Part shown: in pieces, positions 23,684-32,053 of the stretch
How the letters are laid out: every line of letters begins with the position of its first letter
How positions within the stretch are numbered: position 1 is the stretch's first letter
Assembly (NCBI RefSeq): GCF_003933965.1
Contig: NZ_RSAJ01000025.1
Coordinates: forward strand, 1 to 33,238
Length of the DNA: 33,238 nt
Reading direction: 5' to 3'
Source of the DNA: Streptomyces sp. RP5T
GTDB taxonomy: Bacteria > Actinomycetota > Actinomycetes > Streptomycetales > Streptomycetaceae
Notes under the pieces: generated by a model
Database searches by the model: none
What the model was told of the DNA's origin: nothing
The model's input: the letters and a program-made list of their open reading frames with translations, nothing else
Position numbers and translations under genes: made by a program

Positions 23684-24190
23684 ATGCAGTTCGGACGCAC
23701 CTACGAGGAGTTCGAGGTCGGGGCGGTCTACAAGCACTGGCCCGGGAAGACGGTCACCGAGTACGACGACCACCTCTTCTGTCTCCTCACCATGAACCAC
23801 CACCCGCTCCACATGGACGTCAACTACGCCGAGAAGACGACGGACTTCGGCAAGAACGTCGTGGTCGGGAACTACATCTACTCCCTGCTGCTCGGCATGT
23901 CGGTGCCGGACGTCTCCGGCAAGGCGATCGCCAACCTGGAGATCGAGTCGCTGAAGCACGTGGCGCCGACCTTCCACGGCGACACGATCTACGGCCAGAC
24001 GACCGTGCTCGACAAGTGGCCCTCCAAGTCGAAGAACGACCGCGGGATCGTGTACGTCGAGACCAAGGGCTACAAGCAGGACGGCACGCTGGTCTGCGTG
24101 TTCCGCCGCAAGGTCATGGTGCCCACCGAGACCTACATCAAGGAGCGCGGCGGCGAGCAGCCCGGCCGCCCGGAACTTCAGGAGGGCTGA
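23684..24190 (+). CDS. MaoC-family (hot-dog) hydratase, probable mesaconyl-CoA hydratase
   Basis: A 168-aa single hot-dog protein. The helix carrying the hydratase motif reads TMNHHPLHMDVNYAEKT (37-53). Against the usual G-D-x-N-P-x-H signature, Asn38 takes the Asp position and His40 the Asn position, while Pro41 and His43 are kept. By context it would hydrate mesaconyl-CoA to beta-methylmalyl-CoA. The mesaconyl-CoA hydratase of proteobacteria is a double-hot-dog protein about twice as long, so this is either a dimeric analogue or a distinct subfamily. ATG 23684 starts 2 nt after the lyase stop with GGAGG 7 nt upstream. The acyl-CoA dehydrogenase follows after 5 nt. Confidence 0.87.
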   Translation: MQFGRTYEEFEVGAVYKHWPGKTVTEYDDHLFCLLTMNHHPLHMDVNYAEKTTDFGKNVVVGNYIYSLLLGMSVPDVSGKAIANLEIESLKHVAPTFHGDTIYGQTTVLDKWPSKSKNDRGIVYVETKGYKQDGTLVCVFRRKVMVPTETYIKERGGEQPGRPELQEG

Positions 24191-24195
24191 CCGAC

Positions 24196-25410
24196 ATGGC
24201 ACGCCTCGCTCAGACCCACGGCCTCACGGACGTCCAGCAGGAGATCCTGTCCACCGTCCGCGACTTCGTGGACAAGGAGATCATCCCGGTCGCGACCGAG
24301 CTGGAGCACCGCGACGAGTACCCGCAGCAGATCGTCGACGGGCTCAAGGAGTTGGGCCTGTTCGGCCTGATGATCCCCGAGGAGTACGGCGGTCTGGGCG
24401 AGTCCCTCCTGACGTACGCGCTGTGCGTCGAGGAGATCGCCCGCGGCTGGATGTCGGTCTCCGGCATCATCAACACCCACTTCATCGTGGCGTACATGCT
24501 CAAGCAGCACGGCACGCAGGAGCAGAGGGACCACTTCCTGCCGCGCATGGCGGCCGGCGACGTCCGGGGCGCCTTCTCGATGTCGGAGCCGGGTCTCGGC
24601 TCGGACGTGTCGGCCATCACGTCCAAGGCGGTCAAGGACGGTGACGAATACGTCCTCAACGGCCAGAAGATGTGGCTGACGAACGGCGGAACGTCAACTC
24701 TGGTCGCCGTTCTCGTCCGAAGTGACGAAGGACACTCCCCCGAGGAAGCGGCCGCCAAACCGCACAAGTCGATGACGACCTTCCTGATCGAGAAGGAGCC
24801 CGGCTTCGGAGAGGTCCGCCCCGGCCTCACCATCCCCGGGAAGATCGACAAGATGGGCTACAAGGGCGTCGACACCACCGAGCTGATCATGGATGGCCTG
24901 CGACTTCCGGCCGATCGGGTGCTCGGCGGGGTCACCGGCCGAGGTTTTTACCAAATGATGGACGGCGTGGAAGTGGGACGCGTCAACGTGGCGGCCCGTG
25001 GTTGCGGCGTCGCTCAGCGTGCCTTCGAACTGGGCGTCCGGTACGCCCAGCAGCGTCACACTTTCGGCAAGGCGATCGCCCAGCATCAGGCGATTCAGTT
25101 CAAGCTGGCCGAGATGGCTACCAAGGTCGAGGCCGCGCATGCGATGATGGTCAACGCGGCTCGCAAAAAGGACTCCGGGGAGCGAAACGACCTTGAGGCA
25201 GGGATGGCGAAGTACCTCGCCTCCGAATACTGCAAGGAGGTCGTGGAAGACGCCTTCCGGATCCACGGCGGCTACGGCTTCTCCAAGGAGTACGAGATCG
25301 AGCGCCTCTACCGTGAGGCTCCGATGCTGCTGATCGGTGAAGGTACCGCCGAGATCCAGAAAATGATCATCGGTCGCAGGCTGCTCGAAGAGTATCGGTT
25401 CCAGGGCTAG
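24196..25410 (+). CDS. Acyl-CoA dehydrogenase, probable methylsuccinyl-CoA dehydrogenase
   Basis: A 404-aa FAD flavoprotein of the acyl-CoA dehydrogenase family. FSMSEPGLGSDVSAI (about 132-146) and KMWLTNGG form the flavin/substrate site. QRHTFGKAIAQHQAIQFKLAEMAT and IHGGYGFSKEYEIERLYREA are C-terminal family signatures. Glu382 in IGEGTAEIQ is the catalytic base. In this cluster it should oxidise methylsuccinyl-CoA to mesaconyl-CoA. The Rhodobacter enzyme for that step is about 550 aa with an N-terminal extension that is absent here, so substrate assignment rests on context. ATG 24196 is preceded by GGAGGG (9-nt spacer). Codon choice becomes visibly less GC-biased after about position 24640. 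Confidence 0.9.
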   Translation: MARLAQTHGLTDVQQEILSTVRDFVDKEIIPVATELEHRDEYPQQIVDGLKELGLFGLMIPEEYGGLGESLLTYALCVEEIARGWMSVSGIINTHFIVAYMLKQHGTQEQRDHFLPRMAAGDVRGAFSMSEPGLGSDVSAITSKAVKDGDEYVLNGQKMWLTNGGTSTLVAVLVRSDEGHSPEEAAAKPHKSMTTFLIEKEPGFGEVRPGLTIPGKIDKMGYKGVDTTELIMDGLRLPADRVLGGVTGRGFYQMMDGVEVGRVNVAARGCGVAQRAFELGVRYAQQRHTFGKAIAQHQAIQFKLAEMATKVEAAHAMMVNAARKKDSGERNDLEAGMAKYLASEYCKEVVEDAFRIHGGYGFSKEYEIERLYREAPMLLIGEGTAEIQKMIIGRRLLEEYRFQG

Positions 25411-25491
25411 ATGTCCGGATACGGGGTGTTTTCTTGGAGAAGAAGATCACACCCCTTTCCTACGGTTCAGCCCTCGACTCGGCTTCCTGGC

Positions 25492-25522
25492 TTGCCCAGT
25501 TGTGGCCCGCGACCGGTACGAT
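25492..25522 (+). promoter_or_regulatory. Candidate promoter of psd-pssA
   Basis: TTGCCC (25492-25497) and TACGAT (25517-25522) are separated by 19 bp, somewhat long, in the 170-bp gap before psd. The start point would be near 25529, about 50 nt before the ATG. No terminator is seen after the acyl-CoA dehydrogenase, so read-through from ccr is also possible. Confidence 0.4.
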
Positions 25523-25580
25523 CCCGGAAAGCCGCCGTCCCCCGTCTAGTGCGCGGCATCATCCGCTACGAAGGTCATCC

Positions 25581-26237
25581 ATGCCCCACAGCCAAACCTC
25601 TGCACCTCGCGACAGCCTGGCAGGCGTACGCCTGGCGCGCGGAGCATCGCCGTGGCTCCTCCCGACCGTCGCCACCGCAGCACTGAGCCTGGTACGCGCG
25701 CGCAAGTCGGGCGCCGCCAAGGCCGTCGCCGTGCCCGCCACCGCGCTGGCGGCGGGCATGCTGTGGTTCTTCCGCGACCCCGAGCGCGAGATCGCCCAGG
25801 GCCGGGTCATCTCGCCCGCCGACGGTGTGGTGCAGAGCATCATGCCGTGGAAGGACGGGCGCACCCGCGTCGCGATCTTCATGAGCCCGCTCAACGTCCA
25901 CGTCAACCGCGCGCCTCTCTCCGGCACGGTGACCTCGGTCGAGCACATCCCCGGCGGGTTCGTTCCGGCGTTCAACAAGGAGAGCGAGAACAACGAGCGC
26001 GTCGTCTGGCACTTCGACACCGAACTCGGTGACATCGAGATGATCCAGATCGCCGGCGCGGTGGCCCGCCGCATCGTCCCCTACATCCCGCAGGGCACGA
26101 AGGTCGAGCAGGGTGACCGCATCGGTCTGATCCGGTTCGGCTCGCGCGTCGACATCTACCTGCCCGAGGGCGTGGAGGTCGCGGTCGAGGTCGGCCAGAA
26201 GACGGTGGCTGGGGTGACTCGCATTGACCGTGATTGA
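25581..26237 (+). CDS. psd: Phosphatidylserine decarboxylase (short type)
   Basis: A 218-aa pyruvoyl enzyme converting phosphatidylserine to phosphatidylethanolamine. One or two hydrophobic segments (about 25-66) should anchor it in the membrane, followed by FFRDPERE, typical of the short actinobacterial/archaeal-type Psd. The Asp-His-Ser self-processing triad is visible: Asp81 in SPADG, His107 in LNVHVNR and Ser188 in IRFGSRVD. Cleavage between Gly187 and Ser188 would give the beta chain and a small alpha chain with N-terminal pyruvoyl. ATG 25581 has AAGG 6 nt upstream; the frame is open back to a TTG at 25434, but that stretch contains the candidate promoter. It overlaps pssA by 14 nt. Confidence 0.96.
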   Translation: MPHSQTSAPRDSLAGVRLARGASPWLLPTVATAALSLVRARKSGAAKAVAVPATALAAGMLWFFRDPEREIAQGRVISPADGVVQSIMPWKDGRTRVAIFMSPLNVHVNRAPLSGTVTSVEHIPGGFVPAFNKESENNERVVWHFDTELGDIEMIQIAGAVARRIVPYIPQGTKVEQGDRIGLIRFGSRVDIYLPEGVEVAVEVGQKTVAGVTRIDRD

Positions 26238-27078
26238 TCCTGAGACCCAGGCGGGCTGGGTGCCCGAGGCCGACGAGGTCGACGACGAGGAGGAGATGCC
26301 TCTTTCTCTCCGCCTGTCGATAGCGGACACCCTCACCCTCGGCAACGCCACGTGCGGCTTCATGGCGGTGTACTTCACCACCACGGGCATCCTGATCCCG
26401 CACCTGACCGACAGCCAGGAGTCCGGCATGGCGCGCAACAGCGCGGCCACGGCCGTCATCCTGATGCTGTGCGCGGCGGTCTTCGACCTGTTCGACGGCC
26501 TGGTGGCGCGCAAGCTGCGCTCCTCGCCGATGGGCGCCGAGCTGGACAACCTCTCCGACCTGATCAGCTTCGGCCTCGCGCCGGCGTACTTCGTGCTCGT
26601 CTACGGCATGGTCGCCGACGACGCGTCGCAGCGGGTGGCGGCGGTGGGGGCCGTGGTGGTGCTGCTGGCTGTCGTGCTGAGGCTGGCGAGATTCTCCTGT
26701 GTCACGCCGGCGAACGGCATGTTCCAGGGCATGCCGAGCCCCTTCGGCGCGCTGACGGTGGTCGCGATCGTGCTGCTTGAGCTGCCCTTCGTGGCGACGC
26801 TCCTGGCGATCCTGGGCACCGCGTGGCTGATGGTGAGCCGGGTGGAGTACCCGAAGCCGCGGGGGCGGCTGGCGGTGGCGATGCTCTCCTGGATCGTGCT
26901 GGCGATGGGGCTGCTCGCGGCCTGGGCCTTCGGTGCCCCGAGCGGTCAGCTGCTGCTCCAGACCGGCTGCGCCCTGCAGCTCGTCATGGGCGCGGTGATC
27001 CCGCTGTTCGCCACGGCCCGCCGGGTGAACAACTTCCGCGGCAACCGGCGTGAGGCGCGGGCGGCCCAGCTGCCGTAG
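26224..27078 (+). CDS. pssA: CDP-diacylglycerol-serine O-phosphatidyltransferase
   Basis: A 284-aa membrane enzyme making phosphatidylserine from CDP-diacylglycerol and serine, the step before Psd. The CDP-alcohol phosphotransferase motif is complete: Asp88, Asp91-Gly92, Ala95-Arg96, Gly104, Asp108 and Asp112. SFG follows at 115-117, typical of PssA. About seven hydrophobic segments are visible. An acidic N-terminal tail (16-24) precedes the first. The start is TTG 26224, overlapping psd by 14 nt; GTG at 26230 is an equally possible start (overlap 8 nt). A GGGGTG tract lies about 8 nt before the TTG. It is the last gene before a 15-bp bidirectional terminator. Confidence 0.95.
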   Translation: MTVIDPETQAGWVPEADEVDDEEEMPLSLRLSIADTLTLGNATCGFMAVYFTTTGILIPHLTDSQESGMARNSAATAVILMLCAAVFDLFDGLVARKLRSSPMGAELDNLSDLISFGLAPAYFVLVYGMVADDASQRVAAVGAVVVLLAVVLRLARFSCVTPANGMFQGMPSPFGALTVVAIVLLELPFVATLLAILGTAWLMVSRVEYPKPRGRLAVAMLSWIVLAMGLLAAWAFGAPSGQLLLQTGCALQLVMGAVIPLFATARRVNNFRGNRREARAAQLP

Positions 27079-27098
27079 CGCTTGACCGTTGTACTCCC

Positions 27099-27132
27099 GA
27101 GGGGCCCGAACCGGTGACGGTTCGGGCCCCTC
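27099..27132. terminator. Strong bidirectional terminator between pssA and the ABC importer operon
   Basis: A perfect 15-bp inverted repeat: 27099-27113 pairs with 27118-27132 around the loop GTGA, core GGGGCCCGAACC. It lies 20 nt past the pssA stop and 22 nt past the convergent livK stop. No long U-run is present, as is common for Streptomyces terminators. Confidence 0.85.
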
Positions 27133-27153
27133 GTCGTGTGCCCGGCGGGCGTC

Positions 27154-28419
27154 TCACGCCCCCGGTGTGTACCCTTCCGCCGCCTCCGACGCCCCGGCCT
27201 CCCGTACGACCCTCATGCCGCCGGTGACGTTCTTGTCCGGCTGGAGGATCACACTCTCGTGGGAGGACGGGGACGTGGGGTCGGTGAAGTCCTGGGCGAC
27301 GCCGAAGCCGATGTCGTAGGAGTCGATCGACAGCAGGGCCTTGTCCACGCCCTCCCTGGTGAGGTCCTTGCTCGCGCAGGCCTTCTTCAGGGCCTCCCCG
27401 AAGGCGGACACGGCGGTCCAGCCGGCCACGATGCCGTTGTCCAGGGCGTCCTTCGGGTAGGCGGCCCGGTAGTCGGCGACCAGCTTCTTCGCCTGCGGGG
27501 TGTCCGCGCCGATCGGGAGCGAGGGGGAGGCCACGTAATAGTTCTTCATCAGCGCGGGGCCCGCCTGGGTGGCGAGGAGCTGCGGCGCGAAGGCGGAGTT
27601 GTTGCCGATGACCGGCACGGCGAATCCGCTCGCCGCCGCCACTCCGACCAGCGAGGCCGCCTGCCGCGGGCCCGCGCTGATCACGATCGCCTTGACGCCG
27701 GCCTGCTTGAGGGCGGTGACCTGGGCCGTCATGTCGTTGTCGGTGGGCTTGATCTTCTGCTCGACGACGGTCAGCCCGGACTGCTTCGCGATGTGCTTCG
27801 AGCCGACCAGCGCGCTCTCGCCGTAGTCCCCCTCGAAGTAGACGTGGCCGATCCTGTCGCCCTTCTTCACTCCCTTCTCCTTGATCAGGAAGTCGACCGC
27901 GTTCATCGTCTCGATGTCGTACGTGGATCCGATGACCCGGATGTACGGGCTGCCCAGCAGCGCGGACGACCATGCCTGCGGGAGCACCAGCCCCTTGTCC
28001 TGGCCGTCGATGCGCTGCTTGACCGCGGCGACGAACGGCGAGCCGATGAACTGCGTGAAGCCCAGCACCTTCGGCTCCAGCTCGGTGTAGCCGGAGACGG
28101 CCTTCTGCGGGTCGTAGCCGTGGTCGCGGACCGCGAGGTCCACCTTGTAGCCGCAGACGCCGCCGGCGGCGTTCAGCTGCTTCACGTACAGCTGCTGGGC
28201 CTGGGTGACGCTCTTTCCGAGGGTCGCGTAGACGCCGGTCATGTCGGTGAGCGCGCCGAGCGTGATCGTCTTCCCTGAGATGCCGTCGCCGGTCCTCACG
28301 CCGCCCGCGGCGGCCTTGTCGCCGTCGTCGGAGTCCTTGGCCTTGGAGCTGCATCCGGCCAGTACCAGCAGCGCGGCGAGCGCGCCCGCGGCGGCCCTGG
28401 CGCCGTGTGTCCTGATCAT
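27154..28419 (-). CDS. livK: Branched-chain amino acid-type ABC transporter, substrate-binding lipoprotein
   Basis: A 421-aa lipoprotein. MIRTHGARAAAGALAALLVLAGC is cut before Cys23 (lipobox LAGC), and a Ser/Lys/Asp-rich linker follows. The rest is a periplasmic-binding-protein type I fold of the Leu/Ile/Val (LivJ/K) family, with ITLGALTDMTGVYATLGKS at the start and a QAAGVKAIVISAGPR-type hinge region. It presents substrate to LivHM outside the membrane. The ligand could be an amino acid, amide, urea or an aromatic acid; the sequence does not decide. ATG 28419 follows GGGAGG and overlaps the livM stop (ATGA). It is the last gene of the operon. Confidence 0.93.
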   Translation of the reverse strand: MIRTHGARAAAGALAALLVLAGCSSKAKDSDDGDKAAAGGVRTGDGISGKTITLGALTDMTGVYATLGKSVTQAQQLYVKQLNAAGGVCGYKVDLAVRDHGYDPQKAVSGYTELEPKVLGFTQFIGSPFVAAVKQRIDGQDKGLVLPQAWSSALLGSPYIRVIGSTYDIETMNAVDFLIKEKGVKKGDRIGHVYFEGDYGESALVGSKHIAKQSGLTVVEQKIKPTDNDMTAQVTALKQAGVKAIVISAGPRQAASLVGVAAASGFAVPVIGNNSAFAPQLLATQAGPALMKNYYVASPSLPIGADTPQAKKLVADYRAAYPKDALDNGIVAGWTAVSAFGEALKKACASKDLTREGVDKALLSIDSYDIGFGVAQDFTDPTSPSSHESVILQPDKNVTGGMRVVREAGASEAAEGYTPGA

Positions 28420-29498
28420 CGTTCCTCCCTTGGATGGGTGGTGACTCGACGCCGTACGGCCGTCCCGACCAGACCGCCGGGCAGGAACAGCACCACCAGC
28501 ACGACGGCGGCGCCGTAGAGGTACCGGGATGCCTCGCCCGGTGCGATACCGCCCGTGCCGGGGTCGGAGACCAGCGGCAGCGCGTCGCTGTAGCGGGTCA
28601 GCAGCTGCGGCAGCAGGGACACGAACACGGCCCCCGCCACCGCCCCGGAGACCGAGCCGAGCCCTCCGATGACGATCATCGCGAGGTACTCGAGCGAGAG
28701 CGTGATGCCGAAGTAGTCGGGGACCGTCCGCTGGAAGACCAGCGCGAGCAGGACGCCGGCGAGGCCCGCGTACATCGACGAGAGCACGAAGACGGCGGCA
28801 CGGTGGCGGGCGACCGGCACGCCGAGCACTCCGGCGGCGATGCGGTGGTCGCGGATCGCGTTCATGGCCCGGCCCGGACGGCCGCGCAGGACGCCCCGTG
28901 CGAAGAGGGCGCCGGCCACCAGGAGGACGAGACCTGCGTACCAGAGCTTCTCCGCCGACCCGAACGGCACGGCGGCGACGAGGAGTTCACGGTCGTCGAA
29001 GGTGAGGCCGAACAGGCTCAGCGGCGGGACGTCACGGCCGTTGGCGCCGCCGGTCAGGTCGTGGGCGTTGAACATGACGTGCTGGCCGATGAAGACCAGC
29101 GCGAGGGTGGCGATGCCCAGGTAGGCGCCGCTGAGCCGCCCGGAGATGGGGCTGAACAGACCGCCGGCGGCACCCGCGACGAGCACCGCGAGCACGGCCG
29201 CGAGCCAGGTCGGCAGCCCGAGCCCGGTCAGCCCGTCGCCGCCGTCCCCCGCGAACACGCAGTAGCCGTAGGCTCCGACGGCGAGGAAGAAGGCGTGCCC
29301 CATGGAGAGCTGGCCGGTCGCCCCGGTGAGGAGGTTGATGCCGATCGCGCCGATCGCGGCGGCCATGGCGAACAGGCCGGTCTGGAGCCAGAACCGGTCC
29401 AGGTAGAAGGGCAGCGCCAGCAGGATCCCTGCTCCGGCGGCGCCGGCGTACGTACGCGACCGGACCGCCCGCAGCGGCTTGACCAGGGCCTCAGACAC
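28416..29498 (-). CDS. livM: Branched-chain amino acid-type ABC transporter permease (LivM)
   Basis: A 360-aa membrane permease with about ten hydrophobic segments. INLLTGATGQLSMGHAFFLAVGAY is the LivM signature, and RAMNAIRDHRIAAGVLGVPVARHRAAVFVLSS is the cytoplasmic loop that contacts the ATPases. LAMIVIGGLGSVSGAVAGAVF follows. It forms the channel with LivH. GTG 29498 is chosen for AAGGAG upstream and overlaps the livH end by 8 nt, so translation is coupled. Confidence 0.94.
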   Translation of the reverse strand: MSEALVKPLRAVRSRTYAGAAGAGILLALPFYLDRFWLQTGLFAMAAAIGAIGINLLTGATGQLSMGHAFFLAVGAYGYCVFAGDGGDGLTGLGLPTWLAAVLAVLVAGAAGGLFSPISGRLSGAYLGIATLALVFIGQHVMFNAHDLTGGANGRDVPPLSLFGLTFDDRELLVAAVPFGSAEKLWYAGLVLLVAGALFARGVLRGRPGRAMNAIRDHRIAAGVLGVPVARHRAAVFVLSSMYAGLAGVLLALVFQRTVPDYFGITLSLEYLAMIVIGGLGSVSGAVAGAVFVSLLPQLLTRYSDALPLVSDPGTGGIAPGEASRYLYGAAVVLVVLFLPGGLVGTAVRRRVTTHPREER

Positions 29499-30381
29499 GG
29501 GCGAGCTCCTTCGTGCCGAACAGTCCGGCGGGCCGTACGAGCAGGATCGCGACCATCACGAGGTAGGGCGCCAGGTCTCCCAACCCGCGGCCCAGGAAGG
29601 TCAGATCGCTCTGGTAGCCGGTCGCGAGGGATTCCGTGACGCCGACCAGCAGGCCGCCCACCAGCGCACCCGTCGTCGAGTCCAGTCCGCCGAGGATGGC
29701 GGCCGGGAACGCCTTGAGCGCGGCCAGCGAGGTGGCCCGCTCCAGGCCCGGCGTCGGGAACACGGTGAGGAACAGGGCGGCCACGGCGGCGAGTCCGCCC
29801 GCCACCGCCCAGGCGCCGAGCGACACCCGCCCGAGCCGTACCCCCATCAGCGCGGCCGTCTCCGCGCTCTCCGCCGCCGCCCGCATCGCGATCCCCCACG
29901 CGGTGTACCGGAACGCCAGCAGGAACGCGGTGATGAGCAGCGCGGCGGCCACGAACGCGGCGATCCGGGTGTGGGCGAGCGAGATCGGCCCGGCCGTCAG
30001 CACGGCGTCCCCCCACGGGTCGCCGAGCGTGAGGACGTCCGTGCCGATACGGCGGGTCAGCTCGGTGGTGAGCAGGATGTCCACGCCGATGGTGACGATG
30101 GCCAGGACACTGTGGTCGCTGCCCCGGTAGCGCCGCATCACCAGGAACTCCACGGCGGCCCCGACGAGGGCGGCACCGGCGATCCCGGTGAGCAGCGCGG
30201 GCCAGAAGCCGATGTCGTCGTGCAGGGCCGCGGTGACGTATCCGCCCGCCAACAGCAGGGACGCGTGGGCGAAGTTGACGACCTCGGTGGCCCGGAAGAT
30301 CACCACGAAGCCGAGTGCGATGAGCGCGTAGACCGACCCCAACGAGAGGCCGTTCAGCAGGATCTCGGCGAAGGTGCTCAT
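29491..30381 (-). CDS. livH: Branched-chain amino acid-type ABC transporter permease (LivH)
   Basis: A 296-aa membrane permease. LLNGLSLGSVYALIALGFVVIF and VNFAHASLLLAGGYV are LivH signatures. RYTAWGIAMRAAAESAETAALMGV is the coupling loop. LKAFPAAILGGLDSTTGALVGGLLVG follows, and the C-terminus ends RPAGLFGTKELARV. It pairs with LivM. ATG 30381 overlaps the livG stop by 4 nt; no strong ribosome site, so coupling to livG is expected. The longer open frame upstream lies inside livG. Confidence 0.94.
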   Translation of the reverse strand: MSTFAEILLNGLSLGSVYALIALGFVVIFRATEVVNFAHASLLLAGGYVTAALHDDIGFWPALLTGIAGAALVGAAVEFLVMRRYRGSDHSVLAIVTIGVDILLTTELTRRIGTDVLTLGDPWGDAVLTAGPISLAHTRIAAFVAAALLITAFLLAFRYTAWGIAMRAAAESAETAALMGVRLGRVSLGAWAVAGGLAAVAALFLTVFPTPGLERATSLAALKAFPAAILGGLDSTTGALVGGLLVGVTESLATGYQSDLTFLGRGLGDLAPYLVMVAILLVRPAGLFGTKELARV

Positions 30382-31151
30382 GACGCGGCCCCCAGGTATG
30401 CCTCCACGACGGCCGGATCGTTCTGTACGTCGGCGGGGGCGCCGTCGGCGATCCGGCGCCCGAAGTCCAGTACGGTCACCGCGTCCGCGAGCCGCATCAC
30501 CACCCCCATGTCGTGTTCCACCAGCACGATCGAGATGCCGAAGGAGTCGCGGACGCCCGCGATCACGGCGGCCGTCCGGCGCCGTTCGTCGGCGGTCATG
30601 CCCGCGACCGGCTCGTCGAGGAGCAGCAGGCGCGGTTCCATGCACAGCGCCCGGGCGAGTTCGGCGAGCTTCTGCTGCCCGTACGGCAGGGAACCCGCGG
30701 GCCGCGCCAGGCAGTCCGCGATGCCGACGAACTCGGCGATCTCCCGGACGCGTTCACGATGGCGCCGTTCCTCGCGGACCGCCGAGGGCAGCCGAAGTCC
30801 CGCGGCGAGGAACCCGGTCCGGGTGAGCCGGTGCCGGCCGAGGAGCAGACAGTCCTCGACCGATGCGCGCGGCGGCAGCGCGAGGTTCTGGAAGATGCGG
30901 GCGACACCGAGGGCGGCGATGCGGTGCGCGGGCATGCCGGTGAGCTCGTGCGGGCCGAAGCGGACGCTGCCCTCGGTGGCCCGGTACACGCCGGACAGGA
31001 CGTTGAAGCAGGTGGACTTTCCGGCGCCGTTGGGGCCGATGAGGGCGTGGACGGTGCCGGGGCGGACGGTGAAGCCGACGTCGTCGAGGGCGGTGAGTCC
31101 GGCGAAGCGGACGGTCAGCCCGCGGACCTCCAGGGAGTCCAACGTGGTCAC
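30378..31151 (-). CDS. livG: Branched-chain amino acid-type ABC transporter ATP-binding protein (LivG)
   Basis: A 257-aa ATPase. Walker A is GPNGAGKS (39-46); the LivG-type signature is SLPYGQQKLAELARAL; Walker B is LLLLDEPVAGM; the switch His is in VLVEHDMGVVM. It powers the importer with LivF. The start is uncertain. GTG 31151 overlaps the livF stop (GTGA). ATG 31160 lies two codons further out plus one. TTG 31142 has AAGGGG at the best spacing (8 nt). All give nearly the same protein. Confidence 0.93.
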   Translation of the reverse strand: MTTLDSLEVRGLTVRFAGLTALDDVGFTVRPGTVHALIGPNGAGKSTCFNVLSGVYRATEGSVRFGPHELTGMPAHRIAALGVARIFQNLALPPRASVEDCLLLGRHRLTRTGFLAAGLRLPSAVREERRHRERVREIAEFVGIADCLARPAGSLPYGQQKLAELARALCMEPRLLLLDEPVAGMTADERRRTAAVIAGVRDSFGISIVLVEHDMGVVMRLADAVTVLDFGRRIADGAPADVQNDPAVVEAYLGAAS

Positions 31152-31942
31152 CCCTTCCATCTCGTGAGGGTCCGGCCCGTCGTCCGGTCCGCGTCGGACG
31201 CCGCGTCCTCGTCGACCACGCCGAGGTAGCGGCGGCGGACCTCGTCGGAGGCGGCGAGTTCGGCGGCCGGGCCCGACAGGGTGACCTCGCCGACTTCGAG
31301 GACGTACGCGCGGGTGGCGAGGCGCAGGGCGAGGGCCGCGTTCTGTTCGACGAGGAGGACGGAGGTGCCCTGGGTGTTGATCTCGCGGACGGTGTCGGCG
31401 ATCCGCCGGGCCATGAGCGGGGCCAGGCCGAGGGAGGGTTCGTCGAGGAGCAGGACGCGCGGGGCGGCCATCAGGGCGCGGGCGACGGCGAGCATCTGCT
31501 GCTCGCCGCCGGAGAGGAGTCCGGCCCGCTGGTTCGCGCGTTCGGCGAGCACGGGGAACAGTTCGTGGACCCGGTCGAGGGCCGCGGACCGTCCCGCGCG
31601 GGTGCCGCCGAGGGCGCCCGCGCGGAGGTTGTCGGCGACCGTCATCCGCGCGAACACCCTTCGTCCCTCCGGTACTTGGCAGACTCCGGCGGCGACCACC
31701 CGGTCGGGCGCAAGCGCGTCGAGACGGCGGCCGTCCAGGGTGACCGTGCCCTCGGTGACCGCGCCGCCGTGGAAGGCGAGGGTGCGGCTGATCGCCCGCA
31801 GCAGCGTGGACTTGCCCGCGCCGTTGCCGCCCAGCACCGTCACCACGGCGCCCTCGGGCACCTCCAGGGACACCCGGCGCAGGGCGCGCACGGGGCCGTA
31901 TCCGACCGACAGGTCCCGGACGACCAGTCCGGCTCCGGTCAT
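31148..31942 (-). CDS. livF: Branched-chain amino acid-type ABC transporter ATP-binding protein (LivF)
   Basis: A 264-aa ATPase with Walker A GGNGAGKS (38-45), QVPEGRRVFARMTVADNL typical of LivF, signature LLSGGEQQMLAVARAL and Walker B VLLLDEPSLGL. It is the first gene of the livF-G-H-M-K operon. ATG 31942 is chosen because AAGGGGGAG lies 3 nt upstream; the GTG at 31963 has none. The C-terminal 30 residues (DEDAASDADRTTGRTLTRWKG) extend past the usual family end. Confidence 0.93.
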   Translation of the reverse strand: MTGAGLVVRDLSVGYGPVRALRRVSLEVPEGAVVTVLGGNGAGKSTLLRAISRTLAFHGGAVTEGTVTLDGRRLDALAPDRVVAAGVCQVPEGRRVFARMTVADNLRAGALGGTRAGRSAALDRVHELFPVLAERANQRAGLLSGGEQQMLAVARALMAAPRVLLLDEPSLGLAPLMARRIADTVREINTQGTSVLLVEQNAALALRLATRAYVLEVGEVTLSGPAAELAASDEVRRRYLGVVDEDAASDADRTTGRTLTRWKG

Positions 31943-32053
31943 GGGCTCCCCCTTTGTCCGCACTCGGTGTGGCGCTCACCCCAGCACCGGTGCGGGCGGG
32001 CGTCCACGGCCCGCGGCGGAATCGCTGCGGGTGCCCAGCGGGCCGGTGCCACC

